Assembly (NCBI RefSeq): GCF_004366075.1
Contig: NZ_SODU01000005.1
Span: 310,001 to 374,000 of the forward strand
DNA length: 64,000 nucleotides
Reading direction: 5' to 3'
Origin: Kribbella pratensis
GTDB taxonomy: Bacteria > Actinomycetota > Actinomycetes > Propionibacteriales > Kribbellaceae
The position numbers were made by a program, and so were the translations under genes. Positions 1 through 10,536 of the stretch are shown one piece after another. The notes under the pieces were generated by a model that searched no databases, was not told where the DNA came from, and saw only the letters and a program-made list of their open reading frames with translations. Numbering within the stretch: the stretch's first letter is position 1; every line of letters starts with the position of its first letter.

Positions 1-1390
<1,390 letters not shown>

Positions 1391-2803
1391 GTGACTTCCC
1401 ATCTGGACCAGGTCCAGTCCTTCTGCTCGGGCCAGAGGTGGTTCGGCGAGAAGGGACACGACGTTCACGTCGAAGCGATGGCCACCTCGGCGTGGCTCTC
1501 GGACGCGGACGCCTGGCCCGCGGTCCGGATCGGGTTCGTCTACTGTGCGGGTCCACCCGGGGCGGAAACCCCGATCCGGGTGTACCAGCTGCCGCTCAGC
1601 TACCACCGCGAGCCGGTCGAGAACCTCGGCCACGCGCTGGTCGGTGAGTGGACCGAGCCGGACCTCGACGACACCGAGGTCTGGGTGTACGACGCGTTGC
1701 ACGACAAGGAAGCGACGCCGTACTGGCTGGACGGGCTCACGCACGGACGGCAGCTGGACGGGCTGGAGTTCCATCCCGTCCAGGCGCCGGAAGGGTCGAT
1801 CAAGGTGCCGGAGGACGCGCAGTCGCTGGTCCTCACGGTCGAGCAGAGCAACACCTCGCTCGTGTTCGGCGATGTCGCGCTGCTGAAGGTGTTCCGGCGC
1901 CTCGAGCCCGGGAGCAACCCCGGGGTCGAGATCGAGTCGGCGCTCACCGAGGCCGGGTCCGAACTGGTCCCGGCGGTGCTGGGGTCCGCGCGTGGTCGGT
2001 GGCCGCGGGCGGGCGGCGGCACCGACAGCGGCGAACTGGCGATGATGACGGCGTTCCAGAAGAGCGCGACCGACGGCTGGACGTTCGCGACGTCGTCGGT
2101 GCGCGACCTGTACGCCGAGGCGGACCTGCACGCCGAGGAGGTCGGCGGTGACTTCGCCGCCGAGTCGCACCGGCTCGGCGCGAGCACGGCGCAGGTGCAT
2201 TCCGAGCTCGCGAAGGCGCTCGGCACCGACATCTGGGAGCCGGCCAAGCTGGTCGAGCACGCGGCCGCGATGCGTCGCCGGCTCGACAAGGCCGCTGCGG
2301 CGATCCCGGAGCTCGCACCGTACGCCGACGGACTGGCGCGGGCGTTCGACGCGCTGGCGGCGTACGACCAGCCGGTGACGGTGCAGCGGATCCACGGCGA
2401 CTTCCATCTCGGGCAGGTGCTGCGGACGATCGACGGCTGGAAGCTGATCGACTTCGAGGGCGAGCCTGCCAAGTCGCTGGTCGAGCGGCGGGCGCTGGAC
2501 ACCGAGGTGAAGGACATCGCCGGTATGCTGCGGTCGTTCGACTACGCGGCCCGGTCGCTGCTGGCCGATCACCAGGGCGACCAGCAGATCGCGTACCGCG
2601 CGGCGGAGTGGGTGACCCGCAACCAGCAGGCCTTCTGCGACGGGTACGCCGAGACGGCGGGCAGCGATCCGCGCGAGCACAGCGTGCTGCTGAACGCGTT
2701 CCTCGCGGACAAGGTCATCTACGAGACCCTCTACGAGGCCCGTAACCGCCCGAGCTGGCTGCCGATCCCGCTGTCGGCCGCCGCGCAGCTGGCCGAACGG
2801 TAA
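1391..2803 (+). CDS. mak: Maltokinase (Mak/Pep2)
   Basis: ATP-dependent kinase making alpha-maltose 1-phosphate from maltose, the link between TreS and GlgE. It has 470 residues, normal for free-standing maltokinases. The start is GTG directly after the treS stop, with GAGGAG at 1376-1381 as ribosome-binding site. The N-terminal part is the actinobacterial cap subdomain; the C-terminal half is an aminoglycoside-phosphotransferase fold with the catalytic loop HGDFHLGQVL (about residues 336-345) and the metal-binding LIDFEGEP. The order treS-mak-glgB and the zero spacing support the assignment. Its reading frame ends 90 bp before the glgB start. Confidence 0.93.
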   Translation: MTSHLDQVQSFCSGQRWFGEKGHDVHVEAMATSAWLSDADAWPAVRIGFVYCAGPPGAETPIRVYQLPLSYHREPVENLGHALVGEWTEPDLDDTEVWVYDALHDKEATPYWLDGLTHGRQLDGLEFHPVQAPEGSIKVPEDAQSLVLTVEQSNTSLVFGDVALLKVFRRLEPGSNPGVEIESALTEAGSELVPAVLGSARGRWPRAGGGTDSGELAMMTAFQKSATDGWTFATSSVRDLYAEADLHAEEVGGDFAAESHRLGASTAQVHSELAKALGTDIWEPAKLVEHAAAMRRRLDKAAAAIPELAPYADGLARAFDALAAYDQPVTVQRIHGDFHLGQVLRTIDGWKLIDFEGEPAKSLVERRALDTEVKDIAGMLRSFDYAARSLLADHQGDQQIAYRAAEWVTRNQQAFCDGYAETAGSDPREHSVLLNAFLADKVIYETLYEARNRPSWLPIPLSAAAQLAER

Positions 2804-2893
2804 TACCCCGAAATCTTTGACCGTTTGTGTACTTCGGGACTCGTCGGGTACGGGGTGCGGTGTACAGGGTCCGGATCGGGCAGGATGGGGTTC

Positions 2894-5122
2894 ATGGGAG
2901 AGCGTGAAGCTTTTGAGGTGCCGGTGGTGGCGGCCGACGAGCCTGTGGTGACAGCGGTTCCGGTCGCTCGGACCGATCTCGAACGACTGGTCGCCGGCAC
3001 GTTCCACGATCCTCATCAGGTGCTCGGCCCGCATCTCGGCGAGCACGGCGTCACCGTCCGCGCGCTGCGCCCGTACGCGAACAGCGTGACAGTGCTGTAC
3101 GACGGCCAGCGGCTCGACCTGCGGCACGAGCACGACGGGGTCTGGGTCGGCGTACTCGATATCGACAAGGTCCCGGACTACCGGCTCGAGGTCACCTACA
3201 CCGACGGTCCCGCGACCGAGGTCGACGACCCGTACCGGTACCTGCCGTCGCTCGGCGAGGTCGACCTGCACCTGATCGGCGAGGGCCGGCACGAGCAGCT
3301 GTGGACCGTGCTCGGCGCCCACGTCCGCCGGTACGACGGCCCGGCCGGGCAGATCACGGGTACGTCGTTCGCGGTCTGGGCCCCGAACGCGCAGGGCATC
3401 CGGCTGACCGCCGACTTCAACTTCTGGGACGGTCGCGCGCACCCGATGCGCTCGCTCGGCGGCTCCGGCGTGTGGGAGCTGTTCGTGCCCGGCGTCGGCC
3501 CGGGTACGCGGTACAAGTTCGACATCTGCGGCCGGGACGGCGTCTGGCGGCAGAAGGCCGACCCGATGGCGAACCTGGCCGAGACTCCCCCGGCGAACGC
3601 GTCCGTCGTGCACGAGTCGACGTACGAGTGGAGCGACTCCGACTGGCTGACCAAGCGCGCCGGCGCGCAGGCGTACGCCGAGCCGATGAGCGTGTACGAG
3701 GTGCATCTCGGCTCGTGGCGCAAGGGCAGGTCGTACCGCGAGCTGGCCGACGAGCTCGTTGCCTATGTCAACGAGATGGGTTTCACCCATGTCGAGTTCA
3801 TGCCGGTGATGGAGCACCCGTTCGGCGGTTCGTGGGGCTACCAGGTCACGTCGTACTTCGCGCCGACCTCGCGGTTCGGCGACCCGGACGACTTCCGGTT
3901 CCTGGTCGACAGGCTGCACCAGGCGGGCATCGGCGTCCTCGTCGACTGGGTGCCGGCGCACTTCCCGAAGGACGCCTGGGCGCTGGCCCGGTTCGACGGT
4001 ACGCCGCTCTACGAGCACCCGGATCCGCGCCGCGGCGAGCAGCCCGACTGGGGCACGCTGGTGTTCGACTTCGGCCGGCCGCAGGTGCGCAACTTCCTGG
4101 TCGCGAACGCGCTCTACTGGGCCGAGGAGTTCCACATCGACGGCCTGCGGGTGGACGCGGTCGCCTCGATGCTCTACCTGGACTACTCGCGGCAGGACGG
4201 GCAGTGGGTGCCGAACCAGTTCGGCGGCCGCGAGAACCTGGAGGCTGTGTCGTTCCTCCAGGAGATGAACGCGACGCTCTACAAGCGGGTCCCGGGCGTG
4301 ATCACGGTCGCGGAGGAGTCGACGTCCTGGCCGGGTGTCACCCGCGCGACGCATCTCGGCGGGCTCGGATTCGGCTTCAAGTGGAACATGGGCTGGATGA
4401 ACGACTCGCTCCGCTACCTGGAGCACGAGCCGGTGCACCGGCAGTACCACCACCACGAGCTGACGTTCTCGATGATGTACGCGTACTCCGAGAACTTCGT
4501 CCTCCCGCTGTCCCACGACGAGGTCGTGCACGGCAAGGGGTCGCTGCTGCGGAAGATGCCCGGCGACCGCTGGCAGCAGCTGGCGAACCTCCGCGCGTAC
4601 CTGGCGATGATGTGGGCGCATCCGGGCAAGCAGTTGCTGTTCATGGGATGTGAGTTCGGCCAGGAGTCGGAGTGGTCGGAGAAGGGCGAGCTGGACTGGT
4701 GGCTGCTGGAGCACAGCGACCACAAGGGCCTGCAGGACCTGGTCCGCGACCTGAACCGGGTCTACAAGGACAACCCGGCGTTCTGGCGGACCGATCACGA
4801 CGCGGAGAAGTTCAGCTGGATCGACGCGAACGACGCCGGCAACAACGTGTTCTCGTTCCTCCGGTACGGCGCGGAAGGCGAGCCGACCGTGGCGTGTATC
4901 GCGAACTTCTCCGCGATCCCGCACCACGGTTACCGCCTCGGCCTGCCGTACGCCGGCCGCTGGGAGGAGGTCGTCAACACCGACGCCACCTCGTACGGCG
5001 GATCCGGTGTCGGCAACTTCGGCGCGGTCGAAGCAAACGGCACGCCGTGGCACGGGTTGGAGAGTAGCGCCGAGCTGTCCGTGCCACCCCTGGCGACGGT
5101 GTACCTGCGGTTCACCGGGTAG
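2894..5122 (+). CDS. glgB: 1,4-alpha-glucan branching enzyme
   Basis: Cytosolic GH13 enzyme introducing alpha-1,6 branches into the glucan made by the glycogen/GlgE pathway. The 742-residue product matches family length. It has N-terminal CBM48-type beta-sandwich modules (TSFAVWAPNA...FWDGR around residue 165) followed by the catalytic barrel: DGLRVDAVASMLYLDYSR (nucleophile Asp), VITVAEEST (acid/base Glu) and LPLSHDEVVHGKGSLL. I chose ATG 2894 because it starts the first family-like sequence (MGEREAFEVP) after a GGATGGGG purine run. The frame is open further upstream to 2825, but those residues look non-coding. Third gene of the treS-mak-glgB block. Confidence 0.95.
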   Translation: MGEREAFEVPVVAADEPVVTAVPVARTDLERLVAGTFHDPHQVLGPHLGEHGVTVRALRPYANSVTVLYDGQRLDLRHEHDGVWVGVLDIDKVPDYRLEVTYTDGPATEVDDPYRYLPSLGEVDLHLIGEGRHEQLWTVLGAHVRRYDGPAGQITGTSFAVWAPNAQGIRLTADFNFWDGRAHPMRSLGGSGVWELFVPGVGPGTRYKFDICGRDGVWRQKADPMANLAETPPANASVVHESTYEWSDSDWLTKRAGAQAYAEPMSVYEVHLGSWRKGRSYRELADELVAYVNEMGFTHVEFMPVMEHPFGGSWGYQVTSYFAPTSRFGDPDDFRFLVDRLHQAGIGVLVDWVPAHFPKDAWALARFDGTPLYEHPDPRRGEQPDWGTLVFDFGRPQVRNFLVANALYWAEEFHIDGLRVDAVASMLYLDYSRQDGQWVPNQFGGRENLEAVSFLQEMNATLYKRVPGVITVAEESTSWPGVTRATHLGGLGFGFKWNMGWMNDSLRYLEHEPVHRQYHHHELTFSMMYAYSENFVLPLSHDEVVHGKGSLLRKMPGDRWQQLANLRAYLAMMWAHPGKQLLFMGCEFGQESEWSEKGELDWWLLEHSDHKGLQDLVRDLNRVYKDNPAFWRTDHDAEKFSWIDANDAGNNVFSFLRYGAEGEPTVACIANFSAIPHHGYRLGLPYAGRWEEVVNTDATSYGGSGVGNFGAVEANGTPWHGLESSAELSVPPLATVYLRFTG

Positions 5123-5132
5123 CGTTCACGGC

Positions 5133-6008
5133 GTGACCGCCGTACCGCCGCTGACCGATGGTGACCTGACCCTGCGACTGTTGCGCCACGATCCGAAGGT
5201 GATCGCCTTCGACGTCGAGAACGGCGCACCGGTCGGCACGGTCGAGGTACGCCGGACCACGCCCGGCGTCGGCCTGGTGGTCTGGGCGGTGGAGAACTCC
5301 GACGCGGCGCAGCGCGCGCTCCGGCTGGTGAGCGAGTACGCGTTCGGTGAGCTCGGTCTGGAGCGGCTGCAGGTCGAGGTGGACCCCGAGCTGCACTCCT
5401 CCGCCCGGGTCGCGGTCCGGTCCGGTTTCCGGCGGGAGGGAGTCCTGCGCGGGGCCGCGGTCGTGGAGGGCGAACGCCGCGATGTCGCCGTGTACGGGAT
5501 GCGCGTCGACGATCCGCGTCCGGACACGGTGACGGGCTGGACCGCGTTGATGGACTCGACGCTGCCGAAGAAGCGGGTGATCGCGCACGTCGTCGTACGC
5601 GACACCGGTGGACGGGTGTTGCTGTGCCAGGTCAGCTACAAGAAGGACCTGGAGCTGCCGGGCGGGGTGGTCGAGCCGGACGAGGACCCCGCGACGGGTG
5701 CGTCCCGCGAGATGGAGGAAGAGCTCGGTACGGCGCTCCCGCTGCTCGGCGTACTTGCGATCGACTGGCTGCCGCGCTGGGAGGGCTGGGGCGACGCCGT
5801 CGAGATCCTGTACGACGGCGGCGTGCACGACCCGTCGTTGATCGACAGGCTGCAGCCGGACGGGTTCGAGATCCGGGGCATCTCGTGGCACGCACCGGAG
5901 AAACTGGCCGGCCTGGTCTCGCCGCTCAATGCCCGCCGGCTCCCGATGCTCCTGGACGCGCCGGACCAGCTCCACAACCTCAGAAACGGCTCACCCATCA
6001 CCTCGTGA
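5133..6008 (+). CDS. GNAT-like / NUDIX hydrolase two-domain protein
   Basis: A 291-residue fusion. Residues about 1-128 resemble a RimJ/RimL-type N-acetyltransferase (FGELGLERLQVEVDP, SARVAVRSGFRREGVLRG), and residues about 146-275 form a NUDIX domain with a complete NUDIX box: G, five residues, E, seven residues, then REMEEELGT. The NUDIX half should hydrolyse a nucleoside-diphosphate-linked substrate; neither substrate is predictable. The GTG start at 5133 lies 10 bp after the glgB stop, so it is likely the last gene of that operon, which may mean a sugar-nucleotide link (inference). The frame is open upstream inside glgB, but that part is a shadow. It overlaps the convergent kinase-like gene by 11 bp. 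Confidence 0.85.
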   Translation: MTAVPPLTDGDLTLRLLRHDPKVIAFDVENGAPVGTVEVRRTTPGVGLVVWAVENSDAAQRALRLVSEYAFGELGLERLQVEVDPELHSSARVAVRSGFRREGVLRGAAVVEGERRDVAVYGMRVDDPRPDTVTGWTALMDSTLPKKRVIAHVVVRDTGGRVLLCQVSYKKDLELPGGVVEPDEDPATGASREMEEELGTALPLLGVLAIDWLPRWEGWGDAVEILYDGGVHDPSLIDRLQPDGFEIRGISWHAPEKLAGLVSPLNARRLPMLLDAPDQLHNLRNGSPITS

Positions 6009-6810
6009 GCTGACTGACGCACCAGGTGTAGTGGCCGTCGCCGGCGTTCTCGTCGTAGATCGTGGCGGTGATGATCGCGTACGCCCGGCGGTACAGCCGC
6101 ATCCGCTCTCGATCGTGCCCGAGCTCCTCGAACCGGGCGGTGAGCAGGTCGTCGAGCCGGCGCGCGTCGGGTGAGTACATGTCGAAGAACCCCGCCGCCA
6201 GCGACGCCTCGAATGTGCTGTCCCCCGCGGTCGACAGGAATCCCCAGTCCAGCACTGCCGCCACCCGCTGCCCATCCATCAGCAGGTTGGGCGGACAGAT
6301 ATCCCCGTGCACAACGCTCGACGCGTCCTCCAGCTGGGTCAGGCCGTGCAGCACGTCGTCCAGCAATGCTGGGAAACCGGAGACATCACGCTCCAGGTGA
6401 GCACGGGACGCTTCGGCGCGACGTCGTACCAAGCCCGCCAGACTCTCACCCCAGGACCGCCCCCAGAACGGCTGCCCCACTACCGGCATCGCCTTGCTCG
6501 CCGGCCCAGGTCGCACCTCCCGCAACGCCTCCACGACTGCGACGAACGCGTCCAGCGCAACGTCTTCCGGCAGCCCGGCCTCGTGCAGCGGCACCCCGGT
6601 CAACTTGTCCTCGACGCTGACCGCGAGCCCGTCCTCCCCCGCCGTGATCTCCCGGATCCGCGGCGTCCGGAAGGGCAATTCCGGCAACTCGTCGAGGAAC
6701 GCCTTCAACGGGCGCACGTCCTCCGGCCGCCGATCGAACCAGACCTTCCGCACGGTCCCGTCGCCGAGATCGTAGACGGCGCCTTCCATCCCCTGCCCGA
6801 TGAGCTCCAC
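5998..6810 (-). CDS. Aminoglycoside-phosphotransferase (APH)-fold kinase family protein
   Basis: A 270-residue protein with the eukaryotic-like kinase fold of APH/choline-kinase enzymes. It shows a Gly-rich start (GQGMEGAVYDLGDG), the catalytic loop VVHGDICPPNLLMD with Asp and Asn, and the metal-binding AVLDWGF. The family phosphorylates small hydroxyl substrates or acts on antibiotics; the substrate cannot be read from sequence. The start is GTG at 6810. It is transcribed alone, convergent with the GNAT-NUDIX gene (11-bp overlap) and co-oriented with the DUF4870 gene 37 bp upstream, so the two may share a promoter in the 7.23-7.30 kb gap. Confidence 0.8.
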   Translation of the reverse strand: MELIGQGMEGAVYDLGDGTVRKVWFDRRPEDVRPLKAFLDELPELPFRTPRIREITAGEDGLAVSVEDKLTGVPLHEAGLPEDVALDAFVAVVEALREVRPGPASKAMPVVGQPFWGRSWGESLAGLVRRRAEASRAHLERDVSGFPALLDDVLHGLTQLEDASSVVHGDICPPNLLMDGQRVAAVLDWGFLSTAGDSTFEASLAAGFFDMYSPDARRLDDLLTARFEELGHDRERMRLYRRAYAIITATIYDENAGDGHYTWCVSQLTR

Positions 6811-6847
6811 CGGACCGACCCTATCGGCCCCGTCCAGCGAGATCCGT

Positions 6848-7231
6848 CTAGCGGATGAAGCGGATCGTCAGCGGATAGCTGTAGTCGTTCCCACCGGACG
6901 CGGCGACCGTCGCGAGGATGATCACCACGAGCGCCGCGATCGCGCCGATCACGACCAGCGGTACGACGATCAGCACGCCGAGCCCGAACGTGATGAAGAT
7001 CAGCACCGCCGCGAGCGCCGAGTAGATCAGCAGCGAGATCTGGAAGTTCAGCGACTCCACCGCATGCCGCCGTACGAAGTCCGAGCGGTCCCGGAAGACC
7101 AGCCAGATGATCAGCGGGCACAGGAACCCCATCGCCAGCCAGGCCGCGATCAGCACGCCGATGTGCGCGACCATCGCCCACGTGCGTTCTTCAGAGCCGG
7201 ACAGCGGCGTGCTCATAGTCCAGTCAAGCAC
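6848..7231 (-). CDS. DUF4870-like small integral membrane protein
   Basis: A 127-residue membrane protein with a short N-terminus containing EERTWAMVAHIG, then about four hydrophobic segments and the motif FVRRHAVESLNFQIS, typical of DUF4870/Tic20-like proteins. Function unknown. GTG at 7231 has AAGGA six bases upstream. An ATG at 7216 would give MSTPLSGSEERTW and is a plausible alternative start, since most relatives begin near there. It is divergent from the esterase at 7298. Confidence 0.75.
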   Translation of the reverse strand: MLDWTMSTPLSGSEERTWAMVAHIGVLIAAWLAMGFLCPLIIWLVFRDRSDFVRRHAVESLNFQISLLIYSALAAVLIFITFGLGVLIVVPLVVIGAIAALVVIILATVAASGGNDYSYPLTIRFIR

Positions 7232-7297
7232 ACCGATTCCTTTTCGCGGTGTCCTCGGTCAATACCGGTGACAGACCTGCAACGAAAGGGATGCACG

Positions 7298-8197
7298 ATG
7301 GCGAGCAAGGAGTCGGAAGCGGTTCTGCGGCACTGGGCCGCGAACCGGAAGGCGGCTGAGGAGAACGTCCAGGACGGCGATCAGGAGCTGGCCGATCACC
7401 GCTGGGCCGGGCTGACGACCGAGCCGCCGGAGGTGGACTACCTGGCGGTGCCCGGACGGCGGGCGATGTGGATCGTGCCGCACGGCGCCGCAGCGGACCG
7501 GGTGCTGCTGTGTCTGCACGGCGGCGGTTTCATCGGCGGATCGCAGTACTCGCACCGGAAGCTGTTCGCGCACCTCGCCCGTGCGGTCGGGGCGCGGGCG
7601 CTCGTCTTCGACTATCCGCTGGCGCCGGCTCACACGCATCCGGCCCAGGTCGACGACGCGGTCGACACGTACCGCTGGCTGCTCGACCAGGGAATCGCGC
7701 CCGAACACATCGTGTTCACGGGTGACTCGGTCGGCGGTGGCCTCGCCATCACCACCCAGTTACGCGCCCGATCGGCCGGCCTGCCACTTCCCGCCGGCAC
7801 GATGCCGTTCTCACCGGCGGTGGACTTCGAGGCGACCGGAGCGTCGTACGACACCAACCGCGACCGCGACGCGTTCTTCCACCGGGACCTGGTCCGTGGG
7901 CTCGCGTGGATGTTCCTCGGACCGGACGGCTCGCCGCGCGACCCGTTCGTGAATCCTCTGTACGGCGACCTGACCGGGCTCGGACCGATCTACATCCAGG
8001 TCGGCGGGGACGAAGTACTGCTGGACGACGCGCAACAACTCGCGGCCGCCGCCGAGAAGGCCGGGGTCGAGGTGCGGCTGGATGTGTTCCCGGAGATGCA
8101 GCACACGTTCCAAATGGCGGCCGGACGCGCGCCGGAGGCGGACGATGCGATCCAGCGGATGGGAAGCTTTGCTCGTCGGGTGCTGGGGCTGTCATGA
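7298..8197 (+). CDS. Alpha/beta hydrolase (hormone-sensitive-lipase-like esterase)
   Basis: A 299-residue alpha/beta-hydrolase of the HSL/acetyl-hydrolase type. It has the oxyanion motif LCLHGGGFIGG, nucleophile elbow GDSVGGG, acid region QVGGDEVLLDD and catalytic His in EMQHTFQM. It probably hydrolyses short-chain esters or acylglycerols in the cytosol. ATG 7298 is preceded by AAAGGG at 7285-7290; the frame is open far upstream but over a promoter region. The stop overlaps the next start (ATGA), so the esterase is coupled to the SigG-like sigma factor, an arrangement reminiscent of M. tuberculosis sigG next to a lipase gene. Confidence 0.85.
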   Translation: MASKESEAVLRHWAANRKAAEENVQDGDQELADHRWAGLTTEPPEVDYLAVPGRRAMWIVPHGAAADRVLLCLHGGGFIGGSQYSHRKLFAHLARAVGARALVFDYPLAPAHTHPAQVDDAVDTYRWLLDQGIAPEHIVFTGDSVGGGLAITTQLRARSAGLPLPAGTMPFSPAVDFEATGASYDTNRDRDAFFHRDLVRGLAWMFLGPDGSPRDPFVNPLYGDLTGLGPIYIQVGGDEVLLDDAQQLAAAAEKAGVEVRLDVFPEMQHTFQMAAGRAPEADDAIQRMGSFARRVLGLS

Positions 8198-9159
8198 CTC
8201 AGGGAGCTGTGATGACGGAGGACGCTGAGTTCGCTGACCGGACCGAGCCCTTCCGCAAGGAGTTGCTGGCGCATTGCTATCGGATGCTCGCGTCCGTGCA
8301 CGAGGCCGAGGACGCCGTACAGGAGACATACCTGCGGGCCTGGCGGTCGTGGGACGACTTCGAGGGCCGCTCGTCGGTGCGGGTCTGGCTGTACCGCATC
8401 GCGACCAACGTGAGCCTCACCGCGCTCGAGCAGCGCGGCCGCCGCGCGCTGCCCTCCGGTCTGGGAGCACCTGCCACCGACCTCAGTCCCGGCGTGCCGC
8501 CGGACGATCCAACGGTGCGCTTCGTGGAGCCGATCGCCGAGACCTTGGTCGTGTCCGATCCCGCGTCGATCGTCGCCGTCCGGGAGAGCCTGCGGCTGGC
8601 GCTGATCGCCGCCCTGCAGTACCTGCCGCCGAAGCAGCGCGCCGTACTGATCCTGCGAGAGGTCCTCGCGTTTCCGGCCGCCGAGGTCGCCACGATGCTC
8701 GACACGTCGGTCGCGGCCGTGAAGAGCACGCTTCAACGCGCCCGTGCCCGCTTGGACGAGAAGGCGCCGTCACAGGGTGACGTCTCGGCGCCGACCGATC
8801 CTGAATCGCTAGCACTGCTGGACGACTACATCGCCGGTTTCGAGAACGCCGACACCGCAGCCCTCGAACGCGCTCTCCGCGCGGACGCCGCGATCGAGAT
8901 GGTCGGTACGACGGCCTGGTTCAACGGTCGCGTGATGTGCATGCGCTTGCTGGCTTCCGCGGTCGGCGCACCGGGTGACTGGCGGATGATCCCGATCATC
9001 GCGAACGGCCAGCCCGCGGTCGGCAGCTATTTCAAGGGCGATCCGTACGGCGTCGCCGTACTCACGCCCACTCCGACCGGAATCACCCACATCCACGTCT
9101 TCAGCACCCCGAGCCTCGTCACGTACTTCGGTCTGCCGCCTACAGCTCCTGCACGGTAA
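8194..9159 (+). CDS. ECF RNA polymerase sigma factor, SigG/SigJ-type with C-terminal SnoaL-like domain
   Basis: A 321-residue sigma factor. Region 2 (LLAHCYRMLASVHEAEDAVQETYLRAWRS, written here in parts: HCYRMLAS, EAEDAVQETYLRAW) is near residue 30 and region 4 (LPPKQRAVLILREVL, AVKSTLQRARARL) near residues 145-185. A SnoaL/NTF2-like domain fills residues about 200-320. Such ECFs lack a classic anti-sigma factor; the C-terminal domain is thought to modulate activity. The start ATG 8194 overlaps the esterase stop; ATG 8212, preceded by AGGGAG at 8201-8206, is an alternative. The 3' end overlaps the convergent MFS gene by 20 bp. Confidence 0.88.
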   Translation: MTQGAVMTEDAEFADRTEPFRKELLAHCYRMLASVHEAEDAVQETYLRAWRSWDDFEGRSSVRVWLYRIATNVSLTALEQRGRRALPSGLGAPATDLSPGVPPDDPTVRFVEPIAETLVVSDPASIVAVRESLRLALIAALQYLPPKQRAVLILREVLAFPAAEVATMLDTSVAAVKSTLQRARARLDEKAPSQGDVSAPTDPESLALLDDYIAGFENADTAALERALRADAAIEMVGTTAWFNGRVMCMRLLASAVGAPGDWRMIPIIANGQPAVGSYFKGDPYGVAVLTPTPTGITHIHVFSTPSLVTYFGLPPTAPAR

Positions 9160-10531
9160 GGCGCGCGCGGCGGCTCGTGCTGACGAGAGCCAGCGCCAGT
9201 ACGACGAGACCCATGGCGAGCGTCGGCCACCAGACGATGTGCTCGGCGCGGACGAACCGTCGCGGATCGGTCGTCGCGGTGGCACCGACGATCGATCCGG
9301 CGATCGCGACGCCGAGCGACGTACCGGTCTGCCGGCCGACCGAGGCGAGCGAACCGGCCAGACCGGCCATCGACCCCGGCATCCCGGACACCGCCGAGTT
9401 CGCGATCGGCGGGTTGATGGTGCCGAGGAAGACGCCGAAGAACAGGAAGACCGCAAGCACGTTCGGCAGCGGTGTGGACGCTTGGATCGTGAGCGATGCG
9501 AGCGCTCCGAGCGTCAGCGCCGTACCGGCGACGACGAGCGGCAGGCGTGGGCCGCGCGCGCCGACGACCCGGCCCGTCAGCGGTGAGAGGACGCAGATGA
9601 GGAGACCGACCGGCAACAGGCACAGGCCCGCGTCCAGGGCGGACAGGTGGCGAACGCTCTGCAGGTAGAGCGTGGTGACGAACAGGAACGCGCCGAACCC
9701 GGTGTAGGCGAACATCGCGATCACGACGGCCGAGCTGAACGGGACGCTGCGGAACAGGCGGAGTTCGAGCAACGGCTCCGCGCGGCGGCGTTCGTACGCG
9801 ATCAGGAGGACCGCGGCGACGGCAGCCGCGACGATCAACGGCGTACGCCACCCGTTGTCCTCGATGATCGCGGACACCACGCTGCCGAGGAGTACGACGA
9901 CCAGGAGCTGGCCGATCGGGTCGAAGCGGCGGCCAAGCGCGGCCCGGGACTCGGGCACGTACAAGCTGGTGAAGACCACCGCCAGGACGACGATCGGCAG
10001 GTTCACCCAGAATATTGACCGCCAGCCGAGACCGTCGACGAGCGCGCCGCCGAGGATCGGGCCGAGGACGAGCGACAGGCCGGCGGTCGCGCCGAAGATC
10101 CCGATCGCGCGAGCCCGCTCGGCGCGCTCCGGGAACACGGTCACCACGATCGCCATCGCGACCGGGTTCAGCAGCGTGCCGCCGACGGCCTGGACGGCGC
10201 GGGCGGCGATCAACGCCTCGATGCTCGGGGCGAGGCTGCAGAGGAGCGAGCCGAGGCCGAACACGGTCAGACCGAGGCGGAACATGCGCTTGCGTCCGTA
10301 CCGGTCCGCGGTGGAGCCGGCCAGCAGCAGGAAGCTCGCCAGCACCAGCGTGTAGGCGTCGACGGTCCACTGCAGACCGGCCGTCGATGCGCCGAGATCG
10401 TCCCGGATCGCGGGCAGCGCCATGTTCACGATCGAGATGTCCATCACCGAGATCAGCAGGCTCGCGCAGCAGATCACGAGGACGACGTACCGGCGGGCAC
10501 TGGCCGTTTCCTGGAGTGTTGGAAGGGTCAT
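9140..10531 (-). CDS. MFS transporter, DHA2-type drug:H+ antiporter
   Basis: A 463-residue polytopic membrane protein with about 14 hydrophobic segments. It carries DHA2 hallmarks: LISVMDISIVNMALPAI in helix 1, QWTVDAYTL, the loop motif GSTADRYGRKRMF, and an antiporter-type motif C region GLSLVLGPILGGALVDG. It probably exports hydrophobic drugs or metabolites using proton-motive force. It starts at ATG 10531, only 23 bp from the divergent MerR gene, and the gap contains inverted repeats, so MerR-ligand control is likely. C-terminal coding overlaps the convergent sigma gene. Confidence 0.88.
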   Translation of the reverse strand: MTLPTLQETASARRYVVLVICCASLLISVMDISIVNMALPAIRDDLGASTAGLQWTVDAYTLVLASFLLLAGSTADRYGRKRMFRLGLTVFGLGSLLCSLAPSIEALIAARAVQAVGGTLLNPVAMAIVVTVFPERAERARAIGIFGATAGLSLVLGPILGGALVDGLGWRSIFWVNLPIVVLAVVFTSLYVPESRAALGRRFDPIGQLLVVVLLGSVVSAIIEDNGWRTPLIVAAAVAAVLLIAYERRRAEPLLELRLFRSVPFSSAVVIAMFAYTGFGAFLFVTTLYLQSVRHLSALDAGLCLLPVGLLICVLSPLTGRVVGARGPRLPLVVAGTALTLGALASLTIQASTPLPNVLAVFLFFGVFLGTINPPIANSAVSGMPGSMAGLAGSLASVGRQTGTSLGVAIAGSIVGATATTDPRRFVRAEHIVWWPTLAMGLVVLALALVSTSRRARLTVQEL

Positions 10532-10536
10532 ATCAC

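Noticed and set aside
2825..2893. N-terminal extension of GlgB to 2825
   Set aside because: Residues before MGEREAFEVP are atypical and no ribosome-binding site precedes 2825.
3301..4653. Long open frame inside glgB, plus similar long antisense or alternative-frame ORFs at 12699-14438, 32122-33462 and 33692-36109
   Set aside because: They are Arg/Pro/Ala-rich shadows of strong genes in GC-rich DNA, with no motifs and no ribosome-binding context.
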